This document shows, piece by piece, positions 54,206-63,084 of a stretch of DNA of 64,000 nt. The DNA lies in contig PPXM03000004.1 of the NCBI GenBank assembly GCA_003707065.3, positions 868,001 through 932,000 of the forward strand, given 5' to 3'. The first letter of the stretch is position 1, and each line of letters begins with the position of its first letter. The translations under genes and the position numbers were made by a program. Origin of the DNA: Trigonopsis variabilis (lineage: Eukaryota; Ascomycota; Trigonopsidomycetes; Trigonopsidales; Trigonopsidaceae). Under the pieces are notes generated by a model. That model ran no database searches. It saw only the letters and a program-made list of their open reading frames with translations, and had not been told where the DNA came from.

Positions 54206-55330
54206 ATGACTATGAGCGCGAATTATGCAGAATGTTTGCAGAAGAACAACAGGTTGAAGCGAGAACTGAGTGCTCAAAAGATGGCCCTGAACGACGCATC
54301 CTTATCTGAGATGGCAGCTAAGATCCCATCAATCACGCGGCCAGCGCAGACGGTTAGACGGGTCTTGAGAGGTCATTATGGCAAGATATACTCGATGAGT
54401 TGGTCTGCAGATAGGAAACATTTGGTGTCAGCGGCTCAGGATGGAAATATGATCATTTGGAACGCACATACCACCGACAAGATGTTGGCCATTGCGTTGT
54501 CGTCGTTGTGGGTCTTATCATGTGCCTATGCCCCTTCAGGGAATTTCATTGCCTCTGGAGGACTTGATAACCGGGTGACTTTATATAATATAAGTCACCT
54601 TGGAATCAGCACTGCACCTCGAGCGGAAGTACTGACAAGAGCCAGCAGTAGCAGGATCCGCCAGACAGAGCTTTGTGGGCATGACGGATACGTCTCATCC
54701 ATCCGGTTCATCTCTGACGCAAATATACTGACTTCCTCAGGCGATAAAACGTGTATTCTATGGGATGTAGCCACGCAGCAGCCAGTGCGGACGTTTAGAG
54801 ACCATTTGGGAGATGTCATGTCAGTGTCAATCTGTCCTACCAACCATGCGCTGTTTATCTCGGGATCATGCGATAAAACGGTCAACTTGTGGGACACTCG
54901 AGTAGGTCAAAGCGCCCAGATGTTTGAAGGCCATGAAGCCGACGTCAACGACGTCTGCTTCTCGTCCTGCGGCAATTGCTTTATCACCGCATCGGATGAC
55001 TACTCTTGTCGCCTTTTTGATATTCGCGCCGACCGCTGCTTAAATAGATACGCAGTTGCTTCAGTAAATAGTCCAGCAACGACCTGCTGCTTGTCTCCTT
55101 CAAGCCGTCTTGCCTTCGTGGGCTATACTGATAGCTCCATCCGGGTATGGGACACGCTTAAGGGGGACCATATTGGTATTTTATCCGATCATACCGACCG
55201 TATCACAAGCATTGGAGTCAGCGGCGATGGAATGAGCCTCTGCTCTGCGTCTTGGGACCAAAAGGTAATTATACGCTCTCAATGCTCGGTTGCTAACTCT
55301 ATATAGCTCATGATCTGGGGTACATCCTAA
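54206..55330 (+). CDS. STE4: Heterotrimeric G-protein beta subunit
   Basis: A seven-bladed WD40 protein that pairs with a G-gamma subunit in pheromone or nutrient signalling at the plasma membrane. Exon 1 is 54206-55264 and exon 2 is 55307-55330 (a 42-nt intron), for 360 residues. Exon 2 encodes only LMIWGTS, completing the last blade (SWDQK|LMIW). The N-terminal coiled coil (ECLQKNNRLKRELSAQKMAL) binds gamma. The first blade reads RRVLRGHYGKIYSMSWSADR, and repeats such as GDKTCILWD, SCDKTVNLWDT and SSIRVWDT follow. I chose the ATG at 54206 (MTMSANYAEC) because it puts the coiled coil at the usual distance. An in-frame ATG at 54128 would add 26 residues not typical of the family. Confidence 0.9.
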
Positions 55331-55397
55331 TATCTCTCTTTCACACTACGTCTCTTGTACCATATTTAATGTCTTAGATATATATGCGCCTTTCAAC

Positions 55398-56867
55398 CTA
55401 TTGAAAATCAAACTTACCCGTCTTCATCGCCTCGTTGGCCATTTTACGGATCTGTCGTTGTCCTTCGGTCAGACCTGGCTCTTGATCGTCAAAAGGTGCA
55501 AATCCCATCGACTTCAATCCTTCTTCGCTAAGTATATATCGAGTTGAGCCAGCACCGGTTCCCTCAAGAGTTCCTTCTCGAGGTCGCCCTTCGTGGTGGC
55601 TCGTGAAATCAGGAGGACATGTTCCAGCAAGGAAAGTTTCCCGCATCCGAAGCATGTTGCGGATATTATAGGGACAAAGAGGTGCCACCGGATAATAAGA
55701 TACACACGAATCGGACTTTCCCGACATTTCTCGGTCGACCTCATGGCCCAGGTCACAGTGCCAGGCAACGACATCTCCCAACTTGACATGATTGACAGGA
55801 ACAACCGTGCTGAATTGTTCAAGGTGGGGGAAGAGATCATTGCTGGGGTAGAATTGGCCAGAACCGGGGATTGCACCAGGGAACTTGGGACTCTCGGTGT
55901 CAAGGGATCCATCATCTTTCCAAAAGAACGGTCGAAGCATGATATAAGCTGTAACTAATTTAATATTGGGCAAAAATCGAATTGAGCCTTCTCCTCCCTT
56001 GGTGTCACTCAGGGCAAGCCAAGATTGCCAGGACCGGAAGACAGAGCAAGCCGTAGCCCTGCCAGGAAGATCCTCATATAGATCACTTTTTGCAAATGGA
56101 CGAGCATCTAATGCCCATGGTTCATACTCTTCCCATCGTCCTTCGAAGATCGGTTCATAAACTTGTCGATATCCGGCATCCTCCCACCTCTCAGTGCTTC
56201 CAGAGTCGAGGTGAAGATCCAAGAACGAGCCCGTCTGATCACCCGGATGGAAAACGCGGAAACGGTCAGCATAAGCAATCTGGGACTCAGTATCAATTAA
56301 TGACGAAGGATCAGACGCATAAAAGATGCTGGATAACGTCTTCATCAGCGCCATGACTTCAGGATGAGACCTTGACTCCACTTGACCTTGAGTCCAGTGT
56401 AGATTATAGACACAGCTGGCACTCGTGACTTTATCCTTATTTTTATCGATAAACCCCGTCATATTATCAATCCATTCTTTTGCCAGCGAGCGATCTACCA
56501 CTTGTCGGATAATCAAGCATCCACGTGTTTCAACCTTCTCCCGAATGTCTTCAGGCAGATTGTAGTTGTTATCTTTGATTTCTTGCCATGTAATCTCAGG
56601 TATATAGCTTGACCCTGCTTCTCTAATACGTTCGGTCTCTTCCTTTAAGGCGACAAGTAGCCGGTCCCACGAAGCTTTGACAGCATCATAATGCTCTGGC
56701 TTTATAATCTGAGATTTCAAGGTTGAAAACCTAAGAGGAAGATCCTGAGGAACGCCAGGACGAAGAGACAGGCCGAGACTTGAGTGAGGAACATAAGCAT
56801 CAGACTTAGCCTCGGTGAGGCCAGTGGCAGTTGTAGTAGTAATTGTGGTACTCATTTCCGAATGCAA
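55398..56867 (-). CDS. DUF1479 / YbiU-family oxygenase-like protein
   Basis: Single exon, 489 residues (an in-frame ATG four codons later is possible). The family (DUF1479, E. coli YbiU) has a double-stranded beta-helix of the Fe(II)/2-oxoglutarate oxygenase type. Visible here are DRFRVFHPGDQTGSFLDLHL with an H-x-D pair (LHLDSG, near residue 221), a substrate-side region GSIRFLPNIKLVTAYIMLRP, and the distal metal His in VVAWHCDLGHEVDREM. Relatives are found in many bacteria and in filamentous fungi. The reaction is undefined. The gene is intronless and converges on the G-beta gene with a 67-bp gap. Confidence 0.85.
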   Translation of the reverse strand: MHSEMSTTITTTTATGLTEAKSDAYVPHSSLGLSLRPGVPQDLPLRFSTLKSQIIKPEHYDAVKASWDRLLVALKEETERIREAGSSYIPEITWQEIKDNNYNLPEDIREKVETRGCLIIRQVVDRSLAKEWIDNMTGFIDKNKDKVTSASCVYNLHWTQGQVESRSHPEVMALMKTLSSIFYASDPSSLIDTESQIAYADRFRVFHPGDQTGSFLDLHLDSGSTERWEDAGYRQVYEPIFEGRWEEYEPWALDARPFAKSDLYEDLPGRATACSVFRSWQSWLALSDTKGGEGSIRFLPNIKLVTAYIMLRPFFWKDDGSLDTESPKFPGAIPGSGQFYPSNDLFPHLEQFSTVVPVNHVKLGDVVAWHCDLGHEVDREMSGKSDSCVSYYPVAPLCPYNIRNMLRMRETFLAGTCPPDFTSHHEGRPREGTLEGTGAGSTRYILSEEGLKSMGFAPFDDQEPGLTEGQRQIRKMANEAMKTGKFDFQ

Positions 56868-57563
56868 AAAAAAGCAAGATTTACCCCATATTTATTTCAT
56901 TTCCGATCCATGTCAAACTTGCGGGTCCATTTCCCAATTAGGAAATACAACTGCAAAAACCTGGGGTAGTCAACTCTCCAACGCCTTATTCCTTCTGAAT
57001 TAGGAAATCATTCCTCAACAATCGAGTTGTTTCGGTCGTTTAAAGGCTTACACTATCCTTTCAAGTAATCCTTCCGTGACACGGACACATATATATGGGG
57101 CGCGTGAACCAACGCAGGTATTCTTGCAGAAACCGCCTTTATGGTAATTACGTTCATTAGCTCTCCACCTCATCAGCAACCTCGTAGACATCACCTAAGT
57201 GGTATCTATACTCTTTGTTGAGCCGACAAGAAGTGAGGATATATAGGAACAGGCAGGAACACTTAGTTGAGAAGATGGAGGAGTACATAACACTGCTCCC
57301 AATGATCTTGCGGGTATACACTTGAGTATCCCTGCTGTCAAGGATATAGGTATCACGGCGCTTCATAAATAAAACTAGTTGTACTAACTGGCCATCCGAT
57401 CGTCTTCAGGCAACGTGCAGCATCGATCAGTGCCATCGTTCACTGTTGTTAGTAGCACACATGTTTCTAAGATATAGGACGTTGCGTAGTGTTCTGGATC
57501 CATTCAGTTAGCCGGTCTCCTTTATACACGCTCAATGAATAGCCATAATATTCATAAGTTACA
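56868..57563. other. Intergenic region between DUF1479 and TAF14
   Basis: Both flanking genes are reverse, so this holds the DUF1479 promoter and the 3' flank of TAF14. A 69-residue reverse frame (57366-57157) is not recognised. No RNA gene is seen. Confidence 0.45.
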
Positions 57564-58387
57564 TCAAGCCGCCTTGGCCTTTTTCACAACGTCGACCAAT
57601 TGACGAATACACGAGTCGGGAAGAGTATAAAGGTCGACATGGAACTCGCCTTCCTCGACATCATTTTTAATGTAAGTATCGTTTGTTCGATTATCAATCA
57701 CAATCTGAACTACTTTGAGTAAATCAGCTTCTCCAAGATTCTGTAAGCCCTCTGCTAACCATTCCATTTCACTTGCTTTCTCCTGCTTATTTTTCTTTCG
57801 GTCAGGTTCATTACTATAGTCCGAGCTTCTCCTTTTCCCATCTTCATCTCGACCACTCATTCCCAATAGAGCAGCAACCTGTCCATCTTCATCGCTTTCT
57901 AGTAGAGTCTTCAGTAACCCAGGTTTATTTGTAGGAATCTTGATCTTGTGCGTCACACTGATAGGACTTTGCAAGAATGACAAGTCATGCTGTATGGTCA
58001 CCTCTCCAGCCTTGTCGACGTATGTCAAAACAATTGGTAGATCAAATTCTCCCCAACCGTTCTCTTTCAATATAAACGGTGGTTTTTTGACTACCCGATT
58101 GGGGTTAACAAATGTCGGATGAAGTTTATAGGTCACTTTTTCAAAACACGCGGCAGGATACTCTTTTCCGCTCGGTCCAACTAAACACAGCTTTATTGTC
58201 CAGCTTCTCATTGGAAATCCATTTGTATCGGGACCTCCAGCGGAAATTATTTCATTTTCCGTCGTGATCTTTACCGTTCGCGTTATCTTTGTGTTAGTGT
58301 ACCTTTAAGCCAGCAATTCTCAATCCCATGACAAGGTCCTTTAGACTTTTGAACCATATATTCTCTGCCTTCACTTACATTTGACAT
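57564..58387 (-). CDS. TAF14: TAF14-type YEATS protein
   Basis: A small YEATS-domain protein shared by TFIID, TFIIF, SWI/SNF, INO80 and NuA3 in yeast; the YEATS pocket reads acylated lysine on histone H3. Exon 1 (58387-58379) encodes only Met-Ser-Asn. A 92-nt intron (58378-58287) leads to exon 2 (58286-57564), for 243 residues; yeast Taf14 is 244. The YEATS domain (~10-130) has RSWTIKLCLVGPSGKEYPAA, VTYKLHPTFVNPNRV, ENGWGEFDLPIVLTYV and the HDLSFLQSP end. A charged linker follows, then the C-terminal ET-type helical domain (MEWLAEGLQNLGEADLLKVV...YTLPDSCIRQLVDVV) that recruits partner peptides. The start matches the family N-terminus (MSNITRTVKITTE). Confidence 0.92.
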
Positions 58388-58736
58388 ATTAATGGCTGAT
58401 GCGTTGTAGATGGCGATCAAGAGATAGACAAGGAAGCCTAGTCCTATGATGAGGATTACTCTGAATGGACAATCAGTATCACATTTACGCTCGAATAGTT
58501 CTATCATCTCAATTGCTACCACTCTGAAAGATATTACCACGAGCTATCAGCTCTACATAATTCGTTTAACTCTTCTGTAAGTAACTGAGACGTCCTTGAG
58601 GCACCATTGGAAAGCTCTTGTGACCCGAAACAACTCATATGTACTCAGGAATCCTCTTGTCCGTAATTTTGATCACGCTTGGTCTACAGAACTCTGCACA
58701 TTCAAAGTAAGTATATTATCTAAAAGTCACATGCAT
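58388..58736. other. Intergenic region, TAF14 promoter
   Basis: 349 bp between tandem reverse genes. The frame upstream of the TAF14 ATG stays open to about 58540 and encodes a hydrophobic stretch; see findings. Confidence 0.45.
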
Positions 58737-59435
58737 CTATTTTAATAGATCAGCATTGATTTTTTGAGCCTTTTCAAATTCCTCTTTGAATAAGTTGGCA
58801 TTGTCACTGTTAGAGAATCGAATAGCAAGAGTAGCGGCTTCGGGCTTTCCTTCGCTAATATCAGCAGCTGTAGTATAGACCCAACTGCGGTCGCTGCCAA
58901 TATTTGGATTTAGTTTCATATCAGGCATGATGTAGTGATTTGCGCATATTTTCATCGTCTTGTCCCGTCGCATCAATATTCGGACCCGTTTGTTTTCTCG
59001 ATGTTGTAGGAATTTCACATCTCCCGTGCCTCGCTCCTTCCATTCTCCTCCATAGTACTCCTTATCGAATTTGAATAATTTGGCCCGAATCTTGAAAAGA
59101 ACATCTTCGTCCTCTTCATTTGTCCGGACTTCGACCTTTTTCTCCAACTTGATCACGGGTTCAAACTCAGCATCGACTTCCTCCTCTTCAGCTTCTTCTT
59201 CTTCCTTCTTGTCCTCTTTCTCTTCTTTCTCTTCTTTCTTCTCTTCCTTCTTGCTTTCTTTTACTTCCTTGTCCTCCTCGTCCTCCTTCACTTCCTTATC
59301 TTTCTTTGGGCCTCCTCCAAACAGCGCAAAGACATTTGAAGATGCAAACTCTTTAGGTGCCTCGGTAGTTTTCTCGTCAACCTGTTTCTTTTCTTCCTCA
59401 GTGGCACTTTTTGTCTCTTTCACTGGCTCACTCAT
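58737..59435 (-). CDS. YRB1: RanBP1 / Yrb1 Ran-binding protein
   Basis: A cytosolic cofactor that binds Ran-GTP and speeds RanGAP action, releasing export complexes. Single exon; from the ATG at 59435 ([15 protein letters not shown]) it gives 232 residues (yeast Yrb1 is 201). An upstream in-frame ATG at 59474 adds 13 residues, but the family starts at the chosen Met. The first ~105 residues are a highly charged Lys/Glu region with [14 protein letters not shown], an FG-like patch. The RanBD is at ~105-230: [58 protein letters not shown] and the SWVYTTAAD loop. The long acidic N-terminus could also suit a nucleoporin-like RanBD protein. Confidence 0.9.
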   Translation of the reverse strand: MSEPVKETKSATEEEKKQVDEKTTEAPKEFASSNVFALFGGGPKKDKEVKEDEEDKEVKESKKEEKKEEKEEKEDKKEEEEAEEEEVDAEFEPVIKLEKKVEVRTNEEDEDVLFKIRAKLFKFDKEYYGGEWKERGTGDVKFLQHRENKRVRILMRRDKTMKICANHYIMPDMKLNPNIGSDRSWVYTTAADISEGKPEAATLAIRFSNSDNANLFKEEFEKAQKINADLLK

Positions 59436-59601
59436 GATGATGGATGAAAATTCTTTGTGCTTCTGTGACAACATGACCCGCTACCGTCGTTGTTGCCTAT
59501 GCACCCTGACGCCAACAGCTCTTCTTCACTAGTCTACGGTCCTTGCTTGCAGACAATCATAATTGAACGCCCCTAATTTATATCTCCTCAAATCAAACAA
59601 G

Positions 59602-62600
59602 TCATGCCCTTCCAAGCACCCTTCCTAAAGCGCCAAATCGCCGCTCACACTCCATCAGGATTCTCCGACCTGTAGACTGTCCCCGTCCTCTACAACTCAT
59701 CTTCTTAATCTTGTCAAGAGCGCTCCTTTTTCCAAACATCATACGAGATTTGGTACCTTTCAGCCATTGGCGAAAGTGGATTTTTCTCATGATCCAGGAG
59801 CGTTCGCGTCCGACTCTTGGCAGTTGCAGCCGTTTGAAGAACGAGGTTGGTCTTCTTTTCCAGGTTCCAGAGACATAATTCGAGGCCTTCGATCGGAGTA
59901 GATCTAGTTTTTGACCAGCCTTTAATGTGATATCCTTAACAGTTCCCATTCTGTATTTCGGGAGTAGAAGCCTGCGATTTTGATTCTCGACCCAAGAGCG
60001 CATCCGATTGATAGTTTCTTCTAACTGAGACTTCTGCAATTTGTCGATTCTTAAGGCACCCAATTGGGCTCGCGTAACCAGCTTCTTGGCAGCAAAAGAG
60101 AGTTTATCCAGATATATATGACCTTTATTAGCGGGACCCTTGATGAGACTGCTTAGACCTTCATTGATGAGAGCTCTCGACTTCAATAAAAGTGTCTCTT
60201 CCTTAGTTCGAGCATATTCTAAAGCCTTCACGGAATTATGACTAAGAAAGGAATTAATACCGGCACGCAATTCACTTAAATAACTGTACTGATCAACCAA
60301 AAATCTTTTTGAGCTGATCAAGGCATTCTTAGAAGAATAAAATAAGCGCATGTGTTTGATCGGTTTGTGCGATACCATAGCACGAAGCCTGCTGGCACTA
60401 TGCTGAGAGGTCCTGACTAACGAGCGTAATCTGTTCCCACATAAGGATATTGTCTCGTCCATAATCTTAGGCAGACAAAGAGATTTCTTAAGGAGGCCCT
60501 TTACTTTGGTCGCGATCATAAGATTCTCTTTTTTTGCCTTTTTCTTGACTTCTCCAAGCGCCCTGGACACCGATCGCTCACCAAACAGTGGCTGCTTGAA
60601 CTCCAGTTTGAGTTTGTCAGCAACTTGAATAGCCTGTTTTCGAGCTTTGCTGATGGCAGTTTCACCCTTAGATGACAGAGGCTCCCCGAAATCGACGACC
60701 AGCCCATAGTAGTTGGCTGGGACATCCTCTGTCCAGACCATTATAACAATCAGACCAGAACATTCATTAGAAGGAAGAACAAGCTTGAATCCCTTCATAG
60801 TTATTTCAGAGATTGGAGTTACCTGTACAGGTAAGGTTTCACCGTCACTAAGTGCTCTATTCCTGCGACTATGATCTAATCTGCGAACATCTATATAGAT
60901 ACTTGAACCACCCACTTGCGAGTAGTATGAGTCAGTCAGTTGGAGAATAAATATTTCCCGAGAATCGCCCGAAACTATATTAAAGAAGGGCTTTCGGGAT
61001 GAGTATAGTTTATTCCTGATTGTCCCGCACGGATAGTTACTACTCTTACTCTCATCGTCTGAAGACCCGTGTGAATTAGTATCCACTTCTTGAGGGCCTG
61101 GTAAGGACAAAGTAATATCAGAACCGTCAATTGCTGGTACTCCAGGGCCACTATCTTCCACTGAGCTAATAGCATTATAGATCTCAGGGAATGTAATATC
61201 TCTGGAAGTAATCTCGATTTCATTTGAGGCTCCGGAAGTCGTGGAATCGTGGTCTTTAGACACCTTCTCGTCCTTGAGACTATAGTCACTACCATTCATA
61301 GACGGCAGCGTCTTATCAGAATCACACGAGCGCGAAGATGTCTCTATAAATGATTTTACAATGAAGGAGGTAGATTCTGTAGAACTGACAACCAATGAAG
61401 GTAAAGGCTTGGGAAGAGGGTTTAGAGTAGAGATGAGAGCCGTTATGAAGGTCCACGAAGTCAAAAGACCAAACAAGAAAAAACCGACAAGAGCAAAGTA
61501 CTTAAGAGATGATATGAAAGACCGAGATGTAATAACACGTCGAACTGAGGATGGAACTAGGCCGTCGAATCTCCCAGAAACCCACGAGCTATCTGAGGGG
61601 CTCCTATAACGCCAAGCATTCTTATTAGCACATCCAACAGCATAACTTAGAGAGCGATTTATGATCAATGGATCCAAGGCTAAGAAAGAATCAATATCCA
61701 AAGGGTGATTGGAAGAGGAAGGGCTAGAATCTTCAGTGGATTTCGAGTCTTCTCGTTCTAGTTGGATCTTTTCCTCTAAATGGGGCATCACGCACAAAGA
61801 TGGGGGTAGAATAATAGCTGCCCTTTCAAGATCAGAGTCCCCTTGAGTCATCATCATCATTGGAATTCCGAGACGGCTAGAAGAATACTCAAATTGAAGT
61901 TTGGAAAGAATGAAATGAACGAGAGACCAAGAGAAAGACGACTTTCTGGAGCAAAGGAAGATCACAAGATTAGGCAACGGCTCTAGAGAACTCTGTAGAG
62001 AAGGCAGACGCCCAAATGTTAGACTGCGATGATTCGCACAAAGGAACGTCAAAGAGACGTCATTATAGCGTAACTTCCTAGCACTATAGACGTCCAAGAC
62101 GTAATCAGAATTGCCAAGGTCTAAAGATTTTCGGACATGTTGCACAATTTCTTGCTCTCTAGAAGGGTCACCAACATATAGTAATCTAAAGACACCGTGA
62201 GGCATATAAAGCTGAGAGGTGATAGAATATCCCAACTCGAATCCACTTTCCGCATTCGCAGGATCAAGTAATTGACATTTCTGACAGTCGATTTGACGAT
62301 AAGGAGACCAAAGAGTTTGGGACGCAGAAGAGCTGCTTGAAGATTCAATATTAACTTTAGGCATTCGGAGACTGAAATCTGTAGTCTGGCTGGAACAAAG
62401 CTCCATGCTATAACTCACATCTGCCAGTGATTTTTCTAGACCATGATCCTGAGAAGATCGTTCGGAAAATAATTTAGGTAAGTTGTTAGAAGAATCATTT
62501 CTATCATCGTCTATAGAATCTGGGTCGCTAATAAAAGAGCCTTCACTCAAAGCTGTTCCTGGTAATGACGCATCACTGGTTAGACTGATCCGCTTATAGT

Positions 62601-62742
62601 CACTCAGATAGTTCTGATGATCTACAAGTTCGAATTCAGAGTCAGATCCTTCGCTATCGGGTGCAGGATCTGTAAATCGTTCGCTGGAACCAGAACGAGA
62701 ATCTCCTGGCTGAGGGGACCTTGAAGAGTCCATCAGGGCCAA
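59602..62742 (-). CDS. Orphan single-pass membrane protein (1046 aa)
   Basis: One uninterrupted exon of 1046 residues, not recognised. Residues 1-150 are acidic and Ser/Asp-rich. Residues ~165-380 look folded and contain LGYSITSQLYMPHGVFRLLY, VRKSLDLGNSDYVLDVYSAR and a conserved-looking CANKNAWRYRS segment just before a transmembrane helix at ~425-450 (YFALVGFFLFGLLTSWTFIT). A Ser/Thr/Asp-rich stretch follows, then a beta-rich domain at ~580-700 (FILQLTDSYYSQVGGSSIYI ... GLVVDFGEP). The last ~330 residues are strongly basic and helical. The layout suggests a type II or III membrane protein with two globular parts on opposite sides. Lack of introns and an intact 3.1-kb frame argue that the gene is real. 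Confidence 0.75.
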   Translation of the reverse strand: MALMDSSRSPQPGDSRSGSSERFTDPAPDSEGSDSEFELVDHQNYLSDYKRISLTSDASLPGTALSEGSFISDPDSIDDDRNDSSNNLPKLFSERSSQDHGLEKSLADVSYSMELCSSQTTDFSLRMPKVNIESSSSSSASQTLWSPYRQIDCQKCQLLDPANAESGFELGYSITSQLYMPHGVFRLLYVGDPSREQEIVQHVRKSLDLGNSDYVLDVYSARKLRYNDVSLTFLCANHRSLTFGRLPSLQSSLEPLPNLVIFLCSRKSSFSWSLVHFILSKLQFEYSSSRLGIPMMMMTQGDSDLERAAIILPPSLCVMPHLEEKIQLEREDSKSTEDSSPSSSNHPLDIDSFLALDPLIINRSLSYAVGCANKNAWRYRSPSDSSWVSGRFDGLVPSSVRRVITSRSFISSLKYFALVGFFLFGLLTSWTFITALISTLNPLPKPLPSLVVSSTESTSFIVKSFIETSSRSCDSDKTLPSMNGSDYSLKDEKVSKDHDSTTSGASNEIEITSRDITFPEIYNAISSVEDSGPGVPAIDGSDITLSLPGPQEVDTNSHGSSDDESKSSNYPCGTIRNKLYSSRKPFFNIVSGDSREIFILQLTDSYYSQVGGSSIYIDVRRLDHSRRNRALSDGETLPVQVTPISEITMKGFKLVLPSNECSGLIVIMVWTEDVPANYYGLVVDFGEPLSSKGETAISKARKQAIQVADKLKLEFKQPLFGERSVSRALGEVKKKAKKENLMIATKVKGLLKKSLCLPKIMDETISLCGNRLRSLVRTSQHSASRLRAMVSHKPIKHMRLFYSSKNALISSKRFLVDQYSYLSELRAGINSFLSHNSVKALEYARTKEETLLLKSRALINEGLSSLIKGPANKGHIYLDKLSFAAKKLVTRAQLGALRIDKLQKSQLEETINRMRSWVENQNRRLLLPKYRMGTVKDITLKAGQKLDLLRSKASNYVSGTWKRRPTSFFKRLQLPRVGRERSWIMRKIHFRQWLKGTKSRMMFGKRSALDKIKKMSCRGRGQSTGRRILMECERRFGALGRVLGRA

Positions 62743-63084
62743 GATTGTACAGGATCTCGCGATTTTAAATAGGACTGGAGTTAATGTATAGATGCCATTT
62801 AAGGTGCTAACCAGAATTAAACAGCTAAAACGCTTTCGATAAGCACAGAAAGAGAAATAATTAGAGAAATGGCTTAAAAGTCAATCGATGAGTGGCAAGG
62901 AACGGTTGCTACGGGCTAATGTCCCAATGGGAGCTACAAATGATATGATAAGCCCACGGCCGGGGACAATCACGATACTAATAATATTACATACACAAGT
63001 CCTTCAAGAGACTGGGTTCAACTGAATATGGAGATATGCGGAAAAGGTTGATAACACAAAAAGGGGCGGAGAGGAGTAGAACTT
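62743..63084. other. Intergenic region between the GT15 and orphan membrane-protein genes
   Basis: 342 bp, both genes reverse. It holds the orphan gene's promoter. No gene is seen. Confidence 0.45.
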
